64,000 bases of DNA from Polyangiaceae bacterium (GTDB lineage: Bacteria; Myxococcota_A; Polyangia; Polyangiales; Polyangiaceae): NCBI GenBank assembly GCA_023150915.1, contig JAKLKA010000001.1, positions 62,001 through 126,000 on the forward strand. The letters are read 5' to 3'. The notes under the pieces are model-generated. The model searched no databases and was not told where the DNA came from. It worked only from the letters and a program-made list of their open reading frames with translations. The translations under genes and the position numbers were made by a program. Below are positions 8,349-18,185 of the stretch, one piece after another (positions within the stretch are counted from its first letter, which is position 1; the number at the start of each line of letters is the position of its first letter).

Positions 8349-9998
8349 ATGAGTGACGGCAGCGACAAACGGGCGCCAGGCTCGGTAGCCCAAGCGTCCA
8401 GTAGCCCGCCGGCGATCGAGCCGGCGCCGCTGAAGCTCGTCACGGTGGTCAGCTCGTCGATCGTCGACCTCGAGTTCGAGACCAGTCAGGTCACCCGGGT
8501 CCCGACCGACCGTGAAAAGGCGGACCCGTACATCGGCCACACCATCGACGGTCGCTACAAGGTCGAGCGGATCTTGGGCGAAGGCGGCATGGGGGTCGTC
8601 TATCGCTGCATCCACACCATCATCGGAAAGAAGGTCGCGATGAAGGTGCTGCGCGCGGATCTGGCGCGCGACAAAGAGGTGACCGAGCGCTTCCTGAACG
8701 AAGCGCGCTCGGCGTCGGCCATCGGCAACGCGCACATCATCGACATCAGCGACTTCGGTCTGCTCCCCGACGGGTCGACCTACTTCGTGATGGAGTTCCT
8801 GGAAGGGGAGCCCCTCACCAAGATCGTCGAAGGCGGCAAATCGGTGCCGGTGCCGCGCCTGGTGGCCATCGCGCGGCAGCTGGCCGAGGGGCTGGCCGCA
8901 GCTCACACCGCGGGCATCGTTCACCGCGACCTCAAGCCCGACAACATTCAGCTGATCAATCGCGGCGGTGAGAAAGATTTCGTCAAGATCCTGGACTTCG
9001 GCATCGCGAAGGTGACGACCAGCGCCGAAGGGCGGCTCACCCGGGCCGGTGCCGTGTTCGGAACGCCTCACTACATGGCCCCCGAGCAGGCCGCGGGCGC
9101 GCCGGTCGATCACCGCGGCGACATCTACTCGTACGGCGTGATTCTGTACGAGCTGGCCAGCGGCAAGGTGCCGTTCGACGCCGACAACTTCATGGGGATC
9201 CTGACCCAGCACATGTACAAGGCGCCGGTCCCGATCCGCGCGCTGGTGCCGCAGCCCCAGGAAGTGCCGCCCGGGCTCGAGGCGATCGTCCTCAAGTGCC
9301 TGTCGAAGCGGCCCGAGCAACGCTACCAGTCGATGGAAGAGGTGATCGAGGACCTCGACAAGCTCAAATCGGGGGCCATTCCTGCGGCCGTGCCCGAGAT
9401 GATGAACCGCTCGGGCGGCTTCAACGTGCCCGCGGACTACTTCAAGACCGGCGCCGCGGGCATGCCCGTGCCAATCCCGGCGTCGCCCCTCGAGCTGGGC
9501 GTGGTCCGCTCGAAGTGGCCGCTGTACGCCGGCGCGGCCGGGGTGCTCACCGCGGTGGCGATCGTGGTGGGCATCTTCGCCTTCGGCTCGGACAGCAAGG
9601 CCAAGCCCGAGCCCACGGCCTCGGTGGCCGCGCCGCCGCCGCCGCCCAAGCCCGAGCCCCCGCCCGAGGTCCCGAAGGTGGTGAAGAAGCAGATCGTGCT
9701 CGCCATCGAGCCGATCGACGCGCAGGTGTTCGCCGGCAGCGAGAGCCTGGGGGCCAGCCCCGTCTTGATCGAGCTCGGCGAGGGCGAGAAGAAAGAGGTC
9801 GAGATCAAGCGCGATGGGTTCAAGCCCAAGACGCTGACCGTCGACACCAAAGAGCCCAAGCTCTCGGTCAAGCTCATCCGCATTCCGGGCGCGCGCTATG
9901 TGCCGCCCGTCAAGAAGCCGGAAGAGAAGAAGCCAGGCGGCAAGCCGGGTGGCTCCACCGGCGGCGGTGACCCGGCGATCGTCAATCCGTGGAAGTGA
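8349..9998 (+). CDS. Hanks-type Ser/Thr protein kinase with PEGA-like C-terminal domain
   Basis: 549 residues from ATG 8349. The kinase domain spans residues 65-350 and is complete: glycine loop GEGGMGVVY, Lys in VAMKVL, catalytic HRDLKPDN near residue 191, DFGIAK, and MAPEQ. One membrane helix lies at about residues 391-414, then a Pro-rich linker and a PEGA-like domain (VLAIEPIDAQVFAGSESLGASP) outside the membrane. The C-terminus is Pro/Lys/Gly-rich. This is the usual form of a myxobacterial receptor kinase. The gene stands alone, divergent from the LolC/E-like gene and just upstream of the CCA-adding enzyme. Confidence 0.95.
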   Translation: MSDGSDKRAPGSVAQASSSPPAIEPAPLKLVTVVSSSIVDLEFETSQVTRVPTDREKADPYIGHTIDGRYKVERILGEGGMGVVYRCIHTIIGKKVAMKVLRADLARDKEVTERFLNEARSASAIGNAHIIDISDFGLLPDGSTYFVMEFLEGEPLTKIVEGGKSVPVPRLVAIARQLAEGLAAAHTAGIVHRDLKPDNIQLINRGGEKDFVKILDFGIAKVTTSAEGRLTRAGAVFGTPHYMAPEQAAGAPVDHRGDIYSYGVILYELASGKVPFDADNFMGILTQHMYKAPVPIRALVPQPQEVPPGLEAIVLKCLSKRPEQRYQSMEEVIEDLDKLKSGAIPAAVPEMMNRSGGFNVPADYFKTGAAGMPVPIPASPLELGVVRSKWPLYAGAAGVLTAVAIVVGIFAFGSDSKAKPEPTASVAAPPPPPKPEPPPEVPKVVKKQIVLAIEPIDAQVFAGSESLGASPVLIELGEGEKKEVEIKRDGFKPKTLTVDTKEPKLSVKLIRIPGARYVPPVKKPEEKKPGGKPGGSTGGGDPAIVNPWK

Positions 9999-10005
9999 GC
10001 GGGTC

Positions 10006-11406
10006 GTGAGCGCGGAGCCTACCCGAGCGCTGGAGCGCTCGCTGCCGGAGGCGGTGCGGGGTCTGTGTCGCCGGTTGCGAGACGCGGGCTACCGCTCGTG
10101 GGTGGTCGGCGGTTGCGTGCGTGATCAGGTGCTCAGCGAGCTTCGGGCCGGCGGCGAGAGCGGCGTCCGGAACGACTGGGACGTCGCCACGAACGCGCTG
10201 CCCGAAGAGGTGATGCGCCTGTTTCGCCGCGTGATCCCCACCGGCATCAAGCACGGAACCGTGACCGTGATGCTCGATGGCGAGGGCTACGAGGTCACCA
10301 CTTTGCGCGGCGAGACCACGTATTCGGACGGTCGCCGCCCCGACTCAGTCTACTTCGTGGACGACATCGTGGCGGATCTGGCGCGACGCGACTTCACCAT
10401 CAACGCCATGGCGTACGATCCGCTCGAGAGCTCGCTGATCGATCCCTTCGACGGCATGGACGACCTGCGGGCGGGTGTCTTGCGGGCCGTCGGAAACCCC
10501 GGCGAGCGCTTCGCCGAGGATGGCCTGCGCGTGCTTCGCGCCGCCCGCTTCGCGGCCACCCTCGAGGTCGAGATCGAGCCCGCAACCGCCCGGGCCATCG
10601 AACCGTCGCTGGCCAGCTATGCCAAAGTCAGCCCCGAGCGCATCCGCGACGAGTGGATGAAGACCATGAAGGCCGAGCGCCCGAGTCGGGCGTTCGAGGT
10701 GATGAAAGACCACGGCCTCTTGGCCATCAGCGCCCCCGAGTTGCTCGAGTCGGTCGACTGCGAGCAGAACCGGCACCATGGCTTCGACGTCTGGGGGCAC
10801 ACCATGGCGTGCATGAACGCATGCCCGCCGAGCCCGGTCTTGCGGGTCGCAGGCCTCTTGCACGATGTCGGTAAGCCGCGGTCACGCGCATTCAGCGACA
10901 AGACCAACGACTACACCTTCTACGAGCACGAGCGCATTGGTGCGGAAATTGCCGAGCCCATGCTCACTCGCCTGCGCTTCTCGAACGACGAGCGCGCGCG
11001 GATCGTGGCTTTGGTTCGGCATCACTTGATCTGTTACGACGCGGCGTGGTCCGACGCCGCCGTGCGCCGGTGGATCAAGCGCGTTTCGCCCGAGCTGCTC
11101 ACCGACCTGTACGAGCTGAACCGCGCCGACGTGCTGGGCAAGGGGCGTGATGCCAGTGACGATCTGGATCGCCTGGCAGCGCTCAAAGAGCGGGTGGCTC
11201 GGCTGATGGCCGCCGGCGCCGCCATGACCACCAAAGACCTGGCGGTGAACGGTCACGACCTGATGTCGGAGCTGGGCATGAAACCCGGGCCCGACCTGGG
11301 CAAGGTGCTGGTGGCATTGCTCGACGAGGTGATCGAGACGCCGGAGCTGAATCTTCGCGAAACCCTGCTCGAGCGCGCACGCGAGCTGGTGGCCGGGGGC
11401 GCGTGA
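10006..11406 (+). CDS. CCA tRNA nucleotidyltransferase / poly(A) polymerase family, with HD domain
   Basis: 466 residues from GTG 10006. The N-terminal nucleotidyltransferase has the class II pattern VVGGCVRDQ, then the metal-binding DWDVAT and the RRDFTINAMAYDP motif, and the RNA-binding region GERFAEDGLRVLRAARFAA. An HD hydrolase domain follows (LRVAGLLHDVGKPRSRAF, and the distal RHHLICYD). This architecture matches bacterial CCA-adding enzymes that repair tRNA 3' ends, although poly(A) polymerases share the fold and cannot be excluded by sequence reading. Its stop overlaps the GTG of the next lipoprotein gene. Confidence 0.92.
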   Translation: MSAEPTRALERSLPEAVRGLCRRLRDAGYRSWVVGGCVRDQVLSELRAGGESGVRNDWDVATNALPEEVMRLFRRVIPTGIKHGTVTVMLDGEGYEVTTLRGETTYSDGRRPDSVYFVDDIVADLARRDFTINAMAYDPLESSLIDPFDGMDDLRAGVLRAVGNPGERFAEDGLRVLRAARFAATLEVEIEPATARAIEPSLASYAKVSPERIRDEWMKTMKAERPSRAFEVMKDHGLLAISAPELLESVDCEQNRHHGFDVWGHTMACMNACPPSPVLRVAGLLHDVGKPRSRAFSDKTNDYTFYEHERIGAEIAEPMLTRLRFSNDERARIVALVRHHLICYDAAWSDAAVRRWIKRVSPELLTDLYELNRADVLGKGRDASDDLDRLAALKERVARLMAAGAAMTTKDLAVNGHDLMSELGMKPGPDLGKVLVALLDEVIETPELNLRETLLERARELVAGGA

Positions 11407-13343
11407 GAGCGGCCGGCGTGCTCCTGGCGCTGACGCTGGCCGGGTGCGGCTCGGACCACGGAGCCGACGCGCAGAAGCCGTTCGACATCCCCGAAGGCTG
11501 CAACCCCATCGCGTCCGACTGGGATTGCATGCTGCCGTTTCCGTCGGACTACTTCCGTACCCCCGACAGCGCCCTGCCCAGCGGGCATCGAGTGGCGCTG
11601 ACCGAGACCGCCAGCCCAAGGACCGAGAGCGGCGCGCGGGTGGATCTGAGCCAACTTCACCCGGCCGACGGCTTCTCGCCCGGCTCCCAGATCTTGCTGC
11701 ACGTGCCGGGTGGGGTCGACGCAGCGGCGCTCACCTTCCACGACGAAGACATCGGACGAACGCTGAAGCCCGACAGCGCCACGGTGCTCATCGACACCCA
11801 GACTGGGCTGCCGGTGCCGCACTTCGCAGAGACCGACCCCAGGGCCGACTCGGACGACGACCGGGCGCTGGCGATCCGCCCCCTGGTGAGGCTGGCAGAC
11901 GCGCGGCGCTACGTGGTTGCGATCCACTCGCTCACCGATTCGAGCGGCGCACCTCATGTTGCCCCCGAGGCGTTTCGTCGCATCCGCGACCGCAAGACCG
12001 CCGGCGACCCTCTCTTGGCTCCGATTGGCGAGCGCTACGAGCAAGAAGTCTTCCCCCCGCTCGAAGCGGCGGGCGTGGCTCGCGACGGCCTGCTCCTGGC
12101 TTGGGATTTCACGACACGCACCGAAGCGAACGCCACCGCGGACATGCTGGCGGTGCGCGACCACGTGCGGGGGACCCTGAAACAAGCGCCGAAGCTCGAC
12201 ATCGTCGAGATCAAGTCCGCGCCGGCCCCGCACATCTGGCGACAGATCGCGGCGACCGTCCAGGTGCCGCTGTATCTGGACGAGGACGCGCCCTACGCGA
12301 GGCTGAATCGCGACCCCAGCGGCAAGGTCGTCGCCCAGGGCACGATCACGGTGCCCTTCACCGTCATCATTCCTCCCAGTGTGGGCAACCGCCCGGTTGG
12401 TTCGCCGCCCGCGCGGCTCTTGCAGTACGGGCACGGTTTCTTCGGCTCGCGCAGCGAAGCGGAAGATCACGCCGCCGAGCTCGCCGACGAAAAGGGGTTC
12501 GTGATCGTCGCCGCGGACTGGGTCGGCATGAGTGAACAGGACCGCATCCCGGTGGCGAACGCGCTGACCGGCGACACCAACCAGCTGATGCGTTTCACCG
12601 ACCGCTTGCACCAGGCGATGGCGAACTTCATCGCGGTCGGGTCCGTGGCGCAGGGCGCGCTGGCCAACCACGCCGCGCTGCAGACGCCCGCCGGGCCGGC
12701 CTATGACCCCGCCGCGCTCTACTTTCACGGCAACAGCATGGGGCACATCTTGGGCGGCACCTACGTGGCGCTCTCGCCCAGCATCGAGCGCGCGGCGCTT
12801 GGCGTCGGCGGCGCGAACTTCTCGTTCATCATGTTTCGCGCTCAGCCGTTCGCGCTGTTCCTGCTGCTGATGGAGGCCGAGTTCCCGAGCATGCTCGACC
12901 AGCAGCGCTTGAGCGCCATGACCCAGTTCGGGTTCGATCGCATCGACCCGCTGACCTACGCGCCCCGGTTGCTCGAGAACACGCTGCCGGGCTCGCCCGC
13001 CGCGCGTCGGGTGCTCTTGCACGTGGGCATGGGCGACCCCGCCGTGCCGCCGCTGTCGGCTCACCTGCAGGCGCGCACGCTGGGGCTGCCCGAGGTCGCG
13101 CCGGCGCCCCGCGCCATCTGGGGGCTGGCCCCGAAGACCGGGGCCATCGACGGCTCGGCGCTGGCAGAGTTCGACTTCCACGTCTCGCCCGAGCCGGGCG
13201 TCTTGGCGATCCCACCGGCTGGCGACAACCCCGTGCACGAGGGGGTGCGGCGCCTGGCTGCTGCCCGCGAGCAGCTCAGCCGGTTCTTGAAACCCGGCGG
13301 TAAGATCGAGCCGACCTGCGACGGCGTGTGCGACCCGGAGTGA
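11403..13343 (+). CDS. Large lipoprotein with alpha/beta-hydrolase (lipase-like) features
   Basis: 646 residues from GTG 11403. The signal peptide ends in the lipobox LTLAGC. The mature N-terminus (CNPIASDWDCMLPFPSDYF) resembles the N-terminal domain of surface lipoprotein lipases of the VolA/Pla-1 type. In the second half, LLQYGHGFFGSR resembles an oxyanion region and FHGNSMGHILGG contains a GxSxG nucleophile elbow (GNSMG). Probable acidic and His partners lie toward the C-terminus but I cannot assign them firmly. A secreted or surface esterase/lipase is the best reading. It shares a GTGA junction with the CCA-adding gene. Confidence 0.72.
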   Translation: MRAAGVLLALTLAGCGSDHGADAQKPFDIPEGCNPIASDWDCMLPFPSDYFRTPDSALPSGHRVALTETASPRTESGARVDLSQLHPADGFSPGSQILLHVPGGVDAAALTFHDEDIGRTLKPDSATVLIDTQTGLPVPHFAETDPRADSDDDRALAIRPLVRLADARRYVVAIHSLTDSSGAPHVAPEAFRRIRDRKTAGDPLLAPIGERYEQEVFPPLEAAGVARDGLLLAWDFTTRTEANATADMLAVRDHVRGTLKQAPKLDIVEIKSAPAPHIWRQIAATVQVPLYLDEDAPYARLNRDPSGKVVAQGTITVPFTVIIPPSVGNRPVGSPPARLLQYGHGFFGSRSEAEDHAAELADEKGFVIVAADWVGMSEQDRIPVANALTGDTNQLMRFTDRLHQAMANFIAVGSVAQGALANHAALQTPAGPAYDPAALYFHGNSMGHILGGTYVALSPSIERAALGVGGANFSFIMFRAQPFALFLLLMEAEFPSMLDQQRLSAMTQFGFDRIDPLTYAPRLLENTLPGSPAARRVLLHVGMGDPAVPPLSAHLQARTLGLPEVAPAPRAIWGLAPKTGAIDGSALAEFDFHVSPEPGVLAIPPAGDNPVHEGVRRLAAAREQLSRFLKPGGKIEPTCDGVCDPE

Positions 13344-13356
13344 TCCGAGCCGGCGT

Positions 13357-15294
<1,938 letters not shown>

Positions 15295-15406
15295 TGAGGG
15301 ACCTCGAGACCGGAAGACGGCGAGCGCTGGCGCTCGGACACGCCGAGCCCTGAGAGCATACGATTATGACGAGGCCCCGTCGATTTGCCGGACCTCTCCG
15401 GCCTGA

Positions 15407-16315
15407 TTAATCACTTTTTCGTCGGATGGCAGCCCCCGAAGCCGACGCTGCCACCACCCGGGGCCCGCCGGCAGCCGGATCGAAGCGCGCCAGCCGCCCT
15501 CCAGGCAGCCAGATTTCTGCTCGCGGGTCGCGGCCTTCGAGCATGCGGGTCAAGGCGCGCGCCTGGGCGCGGCCGAGTGGAATGTCGGCGCCGTCGGGGC
15601 CGCGCAGCGTGGGCGAGCCCGGCTCGGCCAGCTGATCGGCCAGAGCCACGAGATGCTCCACGATCTTCGGGGAAAGCGCCTCGAGCAGGGGGAGCAGCTC
15701 GTGGCGCACCCGCGAGCGCAAAAATCGCGGGTCGCGGTTGGTCGGGTCGTCGCAGTGATCGAGCCGGTGCCGCTCCAGGTGGGCCTGCACATCCGTGCGG
15801 CGCGCCCGAACCATCGGGCGGAGCCGCGCGCCCGCCAGGGCGGGCAGGACCGCCAGGCCGCGCGGGCCCGCCCCGCGCAACAGGCGGAGCAGCACGGTCT
15901 CGGCTCGGTCGTCGGCGTGGTGCGCGGTCGCGATGAATCCGGCGCCCACGGCCGCGGCGGCCCGCTCGAGCGCCTGGTAGCGGGCCTTGCGCGCCCGCGC
16001 CATCAGGTTGCCACCCGGGGCCAGCGCGACTCGCGAGCGCCGGAACTCGACCCCCTCGCGATCTGCAAGCGCCTGGGCGAGATCGAGCTCGGCGCGCGCT
16101 TCCGGCCTGAGCCCGTGGTCGACGCCGTGGGCATGAACCGTGAATTTCAGTCGGGCCGACAGCCGAGCGAGCACGTGCAAGAGCGCCTGCGAGTCGCCGC
16201 CGCCCGACACGCCGATCAACAAGCGAGCGCCGGCAGGCAGATGGCACTCGGTCTTCAGGGTTCGCTCGACGAGCTTGAGCAGCGTCGGCGGGTGGGACCG
16301 CCGAGCACCCGTCAT
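15407..16315 (-). CDS. tilS: tRNA(Ile)-lysidine synthase
   Basis: 302 residues from ATG 16315. The PP-loop ATP-binding motif is LLIGVSGGGDSQALLHVL; further family motifs are HGLRPEARAE, TAHHADDRAETVLLRLLRG, and the DDPTNRDPRFLRSRVRHELLP block. The enzyme converts the wobble C34 of tRNA-Ile(CAU) to lysidine. It is somewhat short at the C-terminus compared with E. coli TilS (about 430 residues), as in other short TilS forms. Its start overlaps the stop of the upstream small Cys-rich gene (ATGA) and ftsH follows. Confidence 0.93.
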   Translation of the reverse strand: MTGARRSHPPTLLKLVERTLKTECHLPAGARLLIGVSGGGDSQALLHVLARLSARLKFTVHAHGVDHGLRPEARAELDLAQALADREGVEFRRSRVALAPGGNLMARARKARYQALERAAAAVGAGFIATAHHADDRAETVLLRLLRGAGPRGLAVLPALAGARLRPMVRARRTDVQAHLERHRLDHCDDPTNRDPRFLRSRVRHELLPLLEALSPKIVEHLVALADQLAEPGSPTLRGPDGADIPLGRAQARALTRMLEGRDPRAEIWLPGGRLARFDPAAGGPRVVAASASGAAIRRKSD

Positions 16316-16506
16316 GCGAGCTCGAACTCCTTGCAGAACGTGACCTCGTCCACCTCGGACAGCCGAACCCCACGATGCGGCTCGACGGGGTAGCCGTTGC
16401 CGCAAGCCGCCCGCTCTTCGGCGTAGTGGGCGCATTCTTCGCAACGGAAGCGCAGCGCCAGCCGCTCGGCCTCGTGACGGAGTCGATCGCTCACCGGGGT
16501 GATCAC
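16312..16506 (-). CDS. Small Cys-rich protein upstream of tilS
   Basis: 64 residues from GTG 16506. It carries CEECAHYAEERAAC and a later CKEF, four Cys in a spacing (CxxC, then C, then C) that could bind zinc or a small metal centre, together with a charged N-terminal helix. The stop overlaps the tilS start by four bases, so translation is coupled. The frame is open far upstream inside the neighbouring lipoprotein gene, but only this segment is non-overlapping. I do not recognise a named family. Confidence 0.65.
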   Translation of the reverse strand: MITPVSDRLRHEAERLALRFRCEECAHYAEERAACGNGYPVEPHRGVRLSEVDEVTFCKEFELA

Positions 16507-16514
16507 GGCCCACC

Positions 16515-18182
16515 CTAGTCCGCGCAACGAAGCAAGGCCCAGCCGCCCGCCGGTTCCCCGGCCGCCAGCTTCCCTTTGGTCACCCAGGCCACTGCGACCC
16601 GGTCGCGCGCGGCGGCCATGGCGATGCGCGCGCCGTCGAACGCCGTGAGGTTGGCCGGACCGAACGAAGACGGGAATTCCATCGACACGGCGGGCTTGTT
16701 CGCCAGGTTGCCGTCGGCGCCGTCGAGGCGATACACGGTGATGCCGCCGACCTTGCCCTGTGCCACGAACAGGTGGCTGCGCAACACGGCCAGCGCGCCG
16801 CCCTGCGCGGTGCCCGAGCCCACCTGGATGGTCGCCTTGGGGCTGACCGTGCCGCCGTTGAACTCTGCCGGTTGGACCGTCATTCCGGCACCGGCAGGGA
16901 TGGCGGCGGCGACTCGGTTGTTCCAGGCGGTGAGCGCGGCCCAGCCGGCCGTCTGAGAGAGGCTGAACTCGGCGTCGAGGCTCAAGGTGTCGCTGGAGCG
17001 ATCGCCGACCTTCACCACCGTCATGCTGCCCCCCTCGGTCTGGACGGGCGCCAAGAACGCCCGGACCTGGTTGCTGGTGGCGACCATGGCGTACGGCACG
17101 TCGGCGTCGCCGAAGGGCTTGGCCGTGGCCACCGCGAGCTTGAACGCGGCCCCTTGCAGCACCACGCGCTCGACCCAGGGTGACGGCGCGGTGCCGCCGT
17201 CGGGCGGCGCATGCTGCACACGGTAGACCAGCTCCCACTCGCCCTTGGTAGCCGCCGCAGCGATGGGGCTGCCCTGGGCGAGCCAGAGGGTCTTGAACGT
17301 CTTGTTGCGCGGCCCCGCGGCTTGCTCGACCTGGCCGTCCGACTTGAACGGAATGAACACCGCACCCGCGCCTTGGCCGCAGTCGGGCAAGCTGGTGGTC
17401 ATCATGCCCGTGCCGTTGGCGAAGGCCATGCCGACGCCGTCGCTCGGGACCTGGTTGCTGCACCCGTCGAGGTCGAAGTTCTGCGGCTCGGTCAGCTCGC
17501 CGGTGTCGGTCAAGAACGCGATGACCGCGCGCAGCGTCTCGCCGGCTTGATCGCGATAGCCGAGCATGAAGCCGTTGTCGGTGGCCACGATGGCGGGCCC
17601 GGTCATCTGCGTCCCGACGGCAGGCGGTGGCGGCAGCGCGCCGGCCTGGTCGATCACCAAGCTGCAGCCCCCCGGGTCCGGGGTCGTGGGCTTCTTGCAG
17701 GCGCCCTCTTGGCAGACCGTCGGCGGGAAGCAGCCCCCGCCCTTCAGCAGTTGGCAGTTGCAGCGTGCCTCTTCCGCCTCGTGGTTCGACCAATCGCAGG
17801 CAGCGATCTTCACCCCCGCAATCGACTCGAGATCCGCCACGGTGCAGCCGTAGCCGAGCACCGTGCACTCTTTGTCGCGCAGGATCACGGCGAACCCGAA
17901 CTTCGACTGAGGCAAGTCGCCCACGTCGGGCAGGTTCGCGTCGGCCGCGACAGTCCAGGTCTGCTTCGCCGTGCGCGTGTCTCCGGCGGCCAGCAGCTCA
18001 TCTTTCGGGCACTCGTTGGGGAAGACCGCGAACTGCACGTAATCGGCGGCCTCGCGGAACGAGGTGCCACTCGCCGCGCACGCGTCGAGCAGATCGATGG
18101 TCACCGAGCGCTGTTTCGCGCACGACGACGACACCAACGAGCCAAGCAAGATCAGCAGGGCGACCGAGCCCACTTTTCGCAT
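16515..18182 (-). CDS. Lipoprotein of unknown function, kinase-linked
   Basis: 555 residues from ATG 18182. The signal peptide MRKVGSVALLILLGSLVSSSC ends in a lipobox. A Cys-rich stretch at about residues 115-165 (CTVLGYGC, CNCQLLKGGGC, CQEGAC) resembles short disulfide modules common in myxobacterial surface proteins. The remaining 370 residues look like beta-propeller-style repeats (for example ALAVLRSHLFVAQGKVGGITVYRLDG). No catalytic motif is seen. It begins three bases after the Ser/Thr kinase stop, so the two are very likely co-transcribed. Confidence 0.78.
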   Translation of the reverse strand: MRKVGSVALLILLGSLVSSSCAKQRSVTIDLLDACAASGTSFREAADYVQFAVFPNECPKDELLAAGDTRTAKQTWTVAADANLPDVGDLPQSKFGFAVILRDKECTVLGYGCTVADLESIAGVKIAACDWSNHEAEEARCNCQLLKGGGCFPPTVCQEGACKKPTTPDPGGCSLVIDQAGALPPPPAVGTQMTGPAIVATDNGFMLGYRDQAGETLRAVIAFLTDTGELTEPQNFDLDGCSNQVPSDGVGMAFANGTGMMTTSLPDCGQGAGAVFIPFKSDGQVEQAAGPRNKTFKTLWLAQGSPIAAAATKGEWELVYRVQHAPPDGGTAPSPWVERVVLQGAAFKLAVATAKPFGDADVPYAMVATSNQVRAFLAPVQTEGGSMTVVKVGDRSSDTLSLDAEFSLSQTAGWAALTAWNNRVAAAIPAGAGMTVQPAEFNGGTVSPKATIQVGSGTAQGGALAVLRSHLFVAQGKVGGITVYRLDGADGNLANKPAVSMEFPSSFGPANLTAFDGARIAMAAARDRVAVAWVTKGKLAAGEPAGGWALLRCAD

Positions 18183-18185
18183 GAT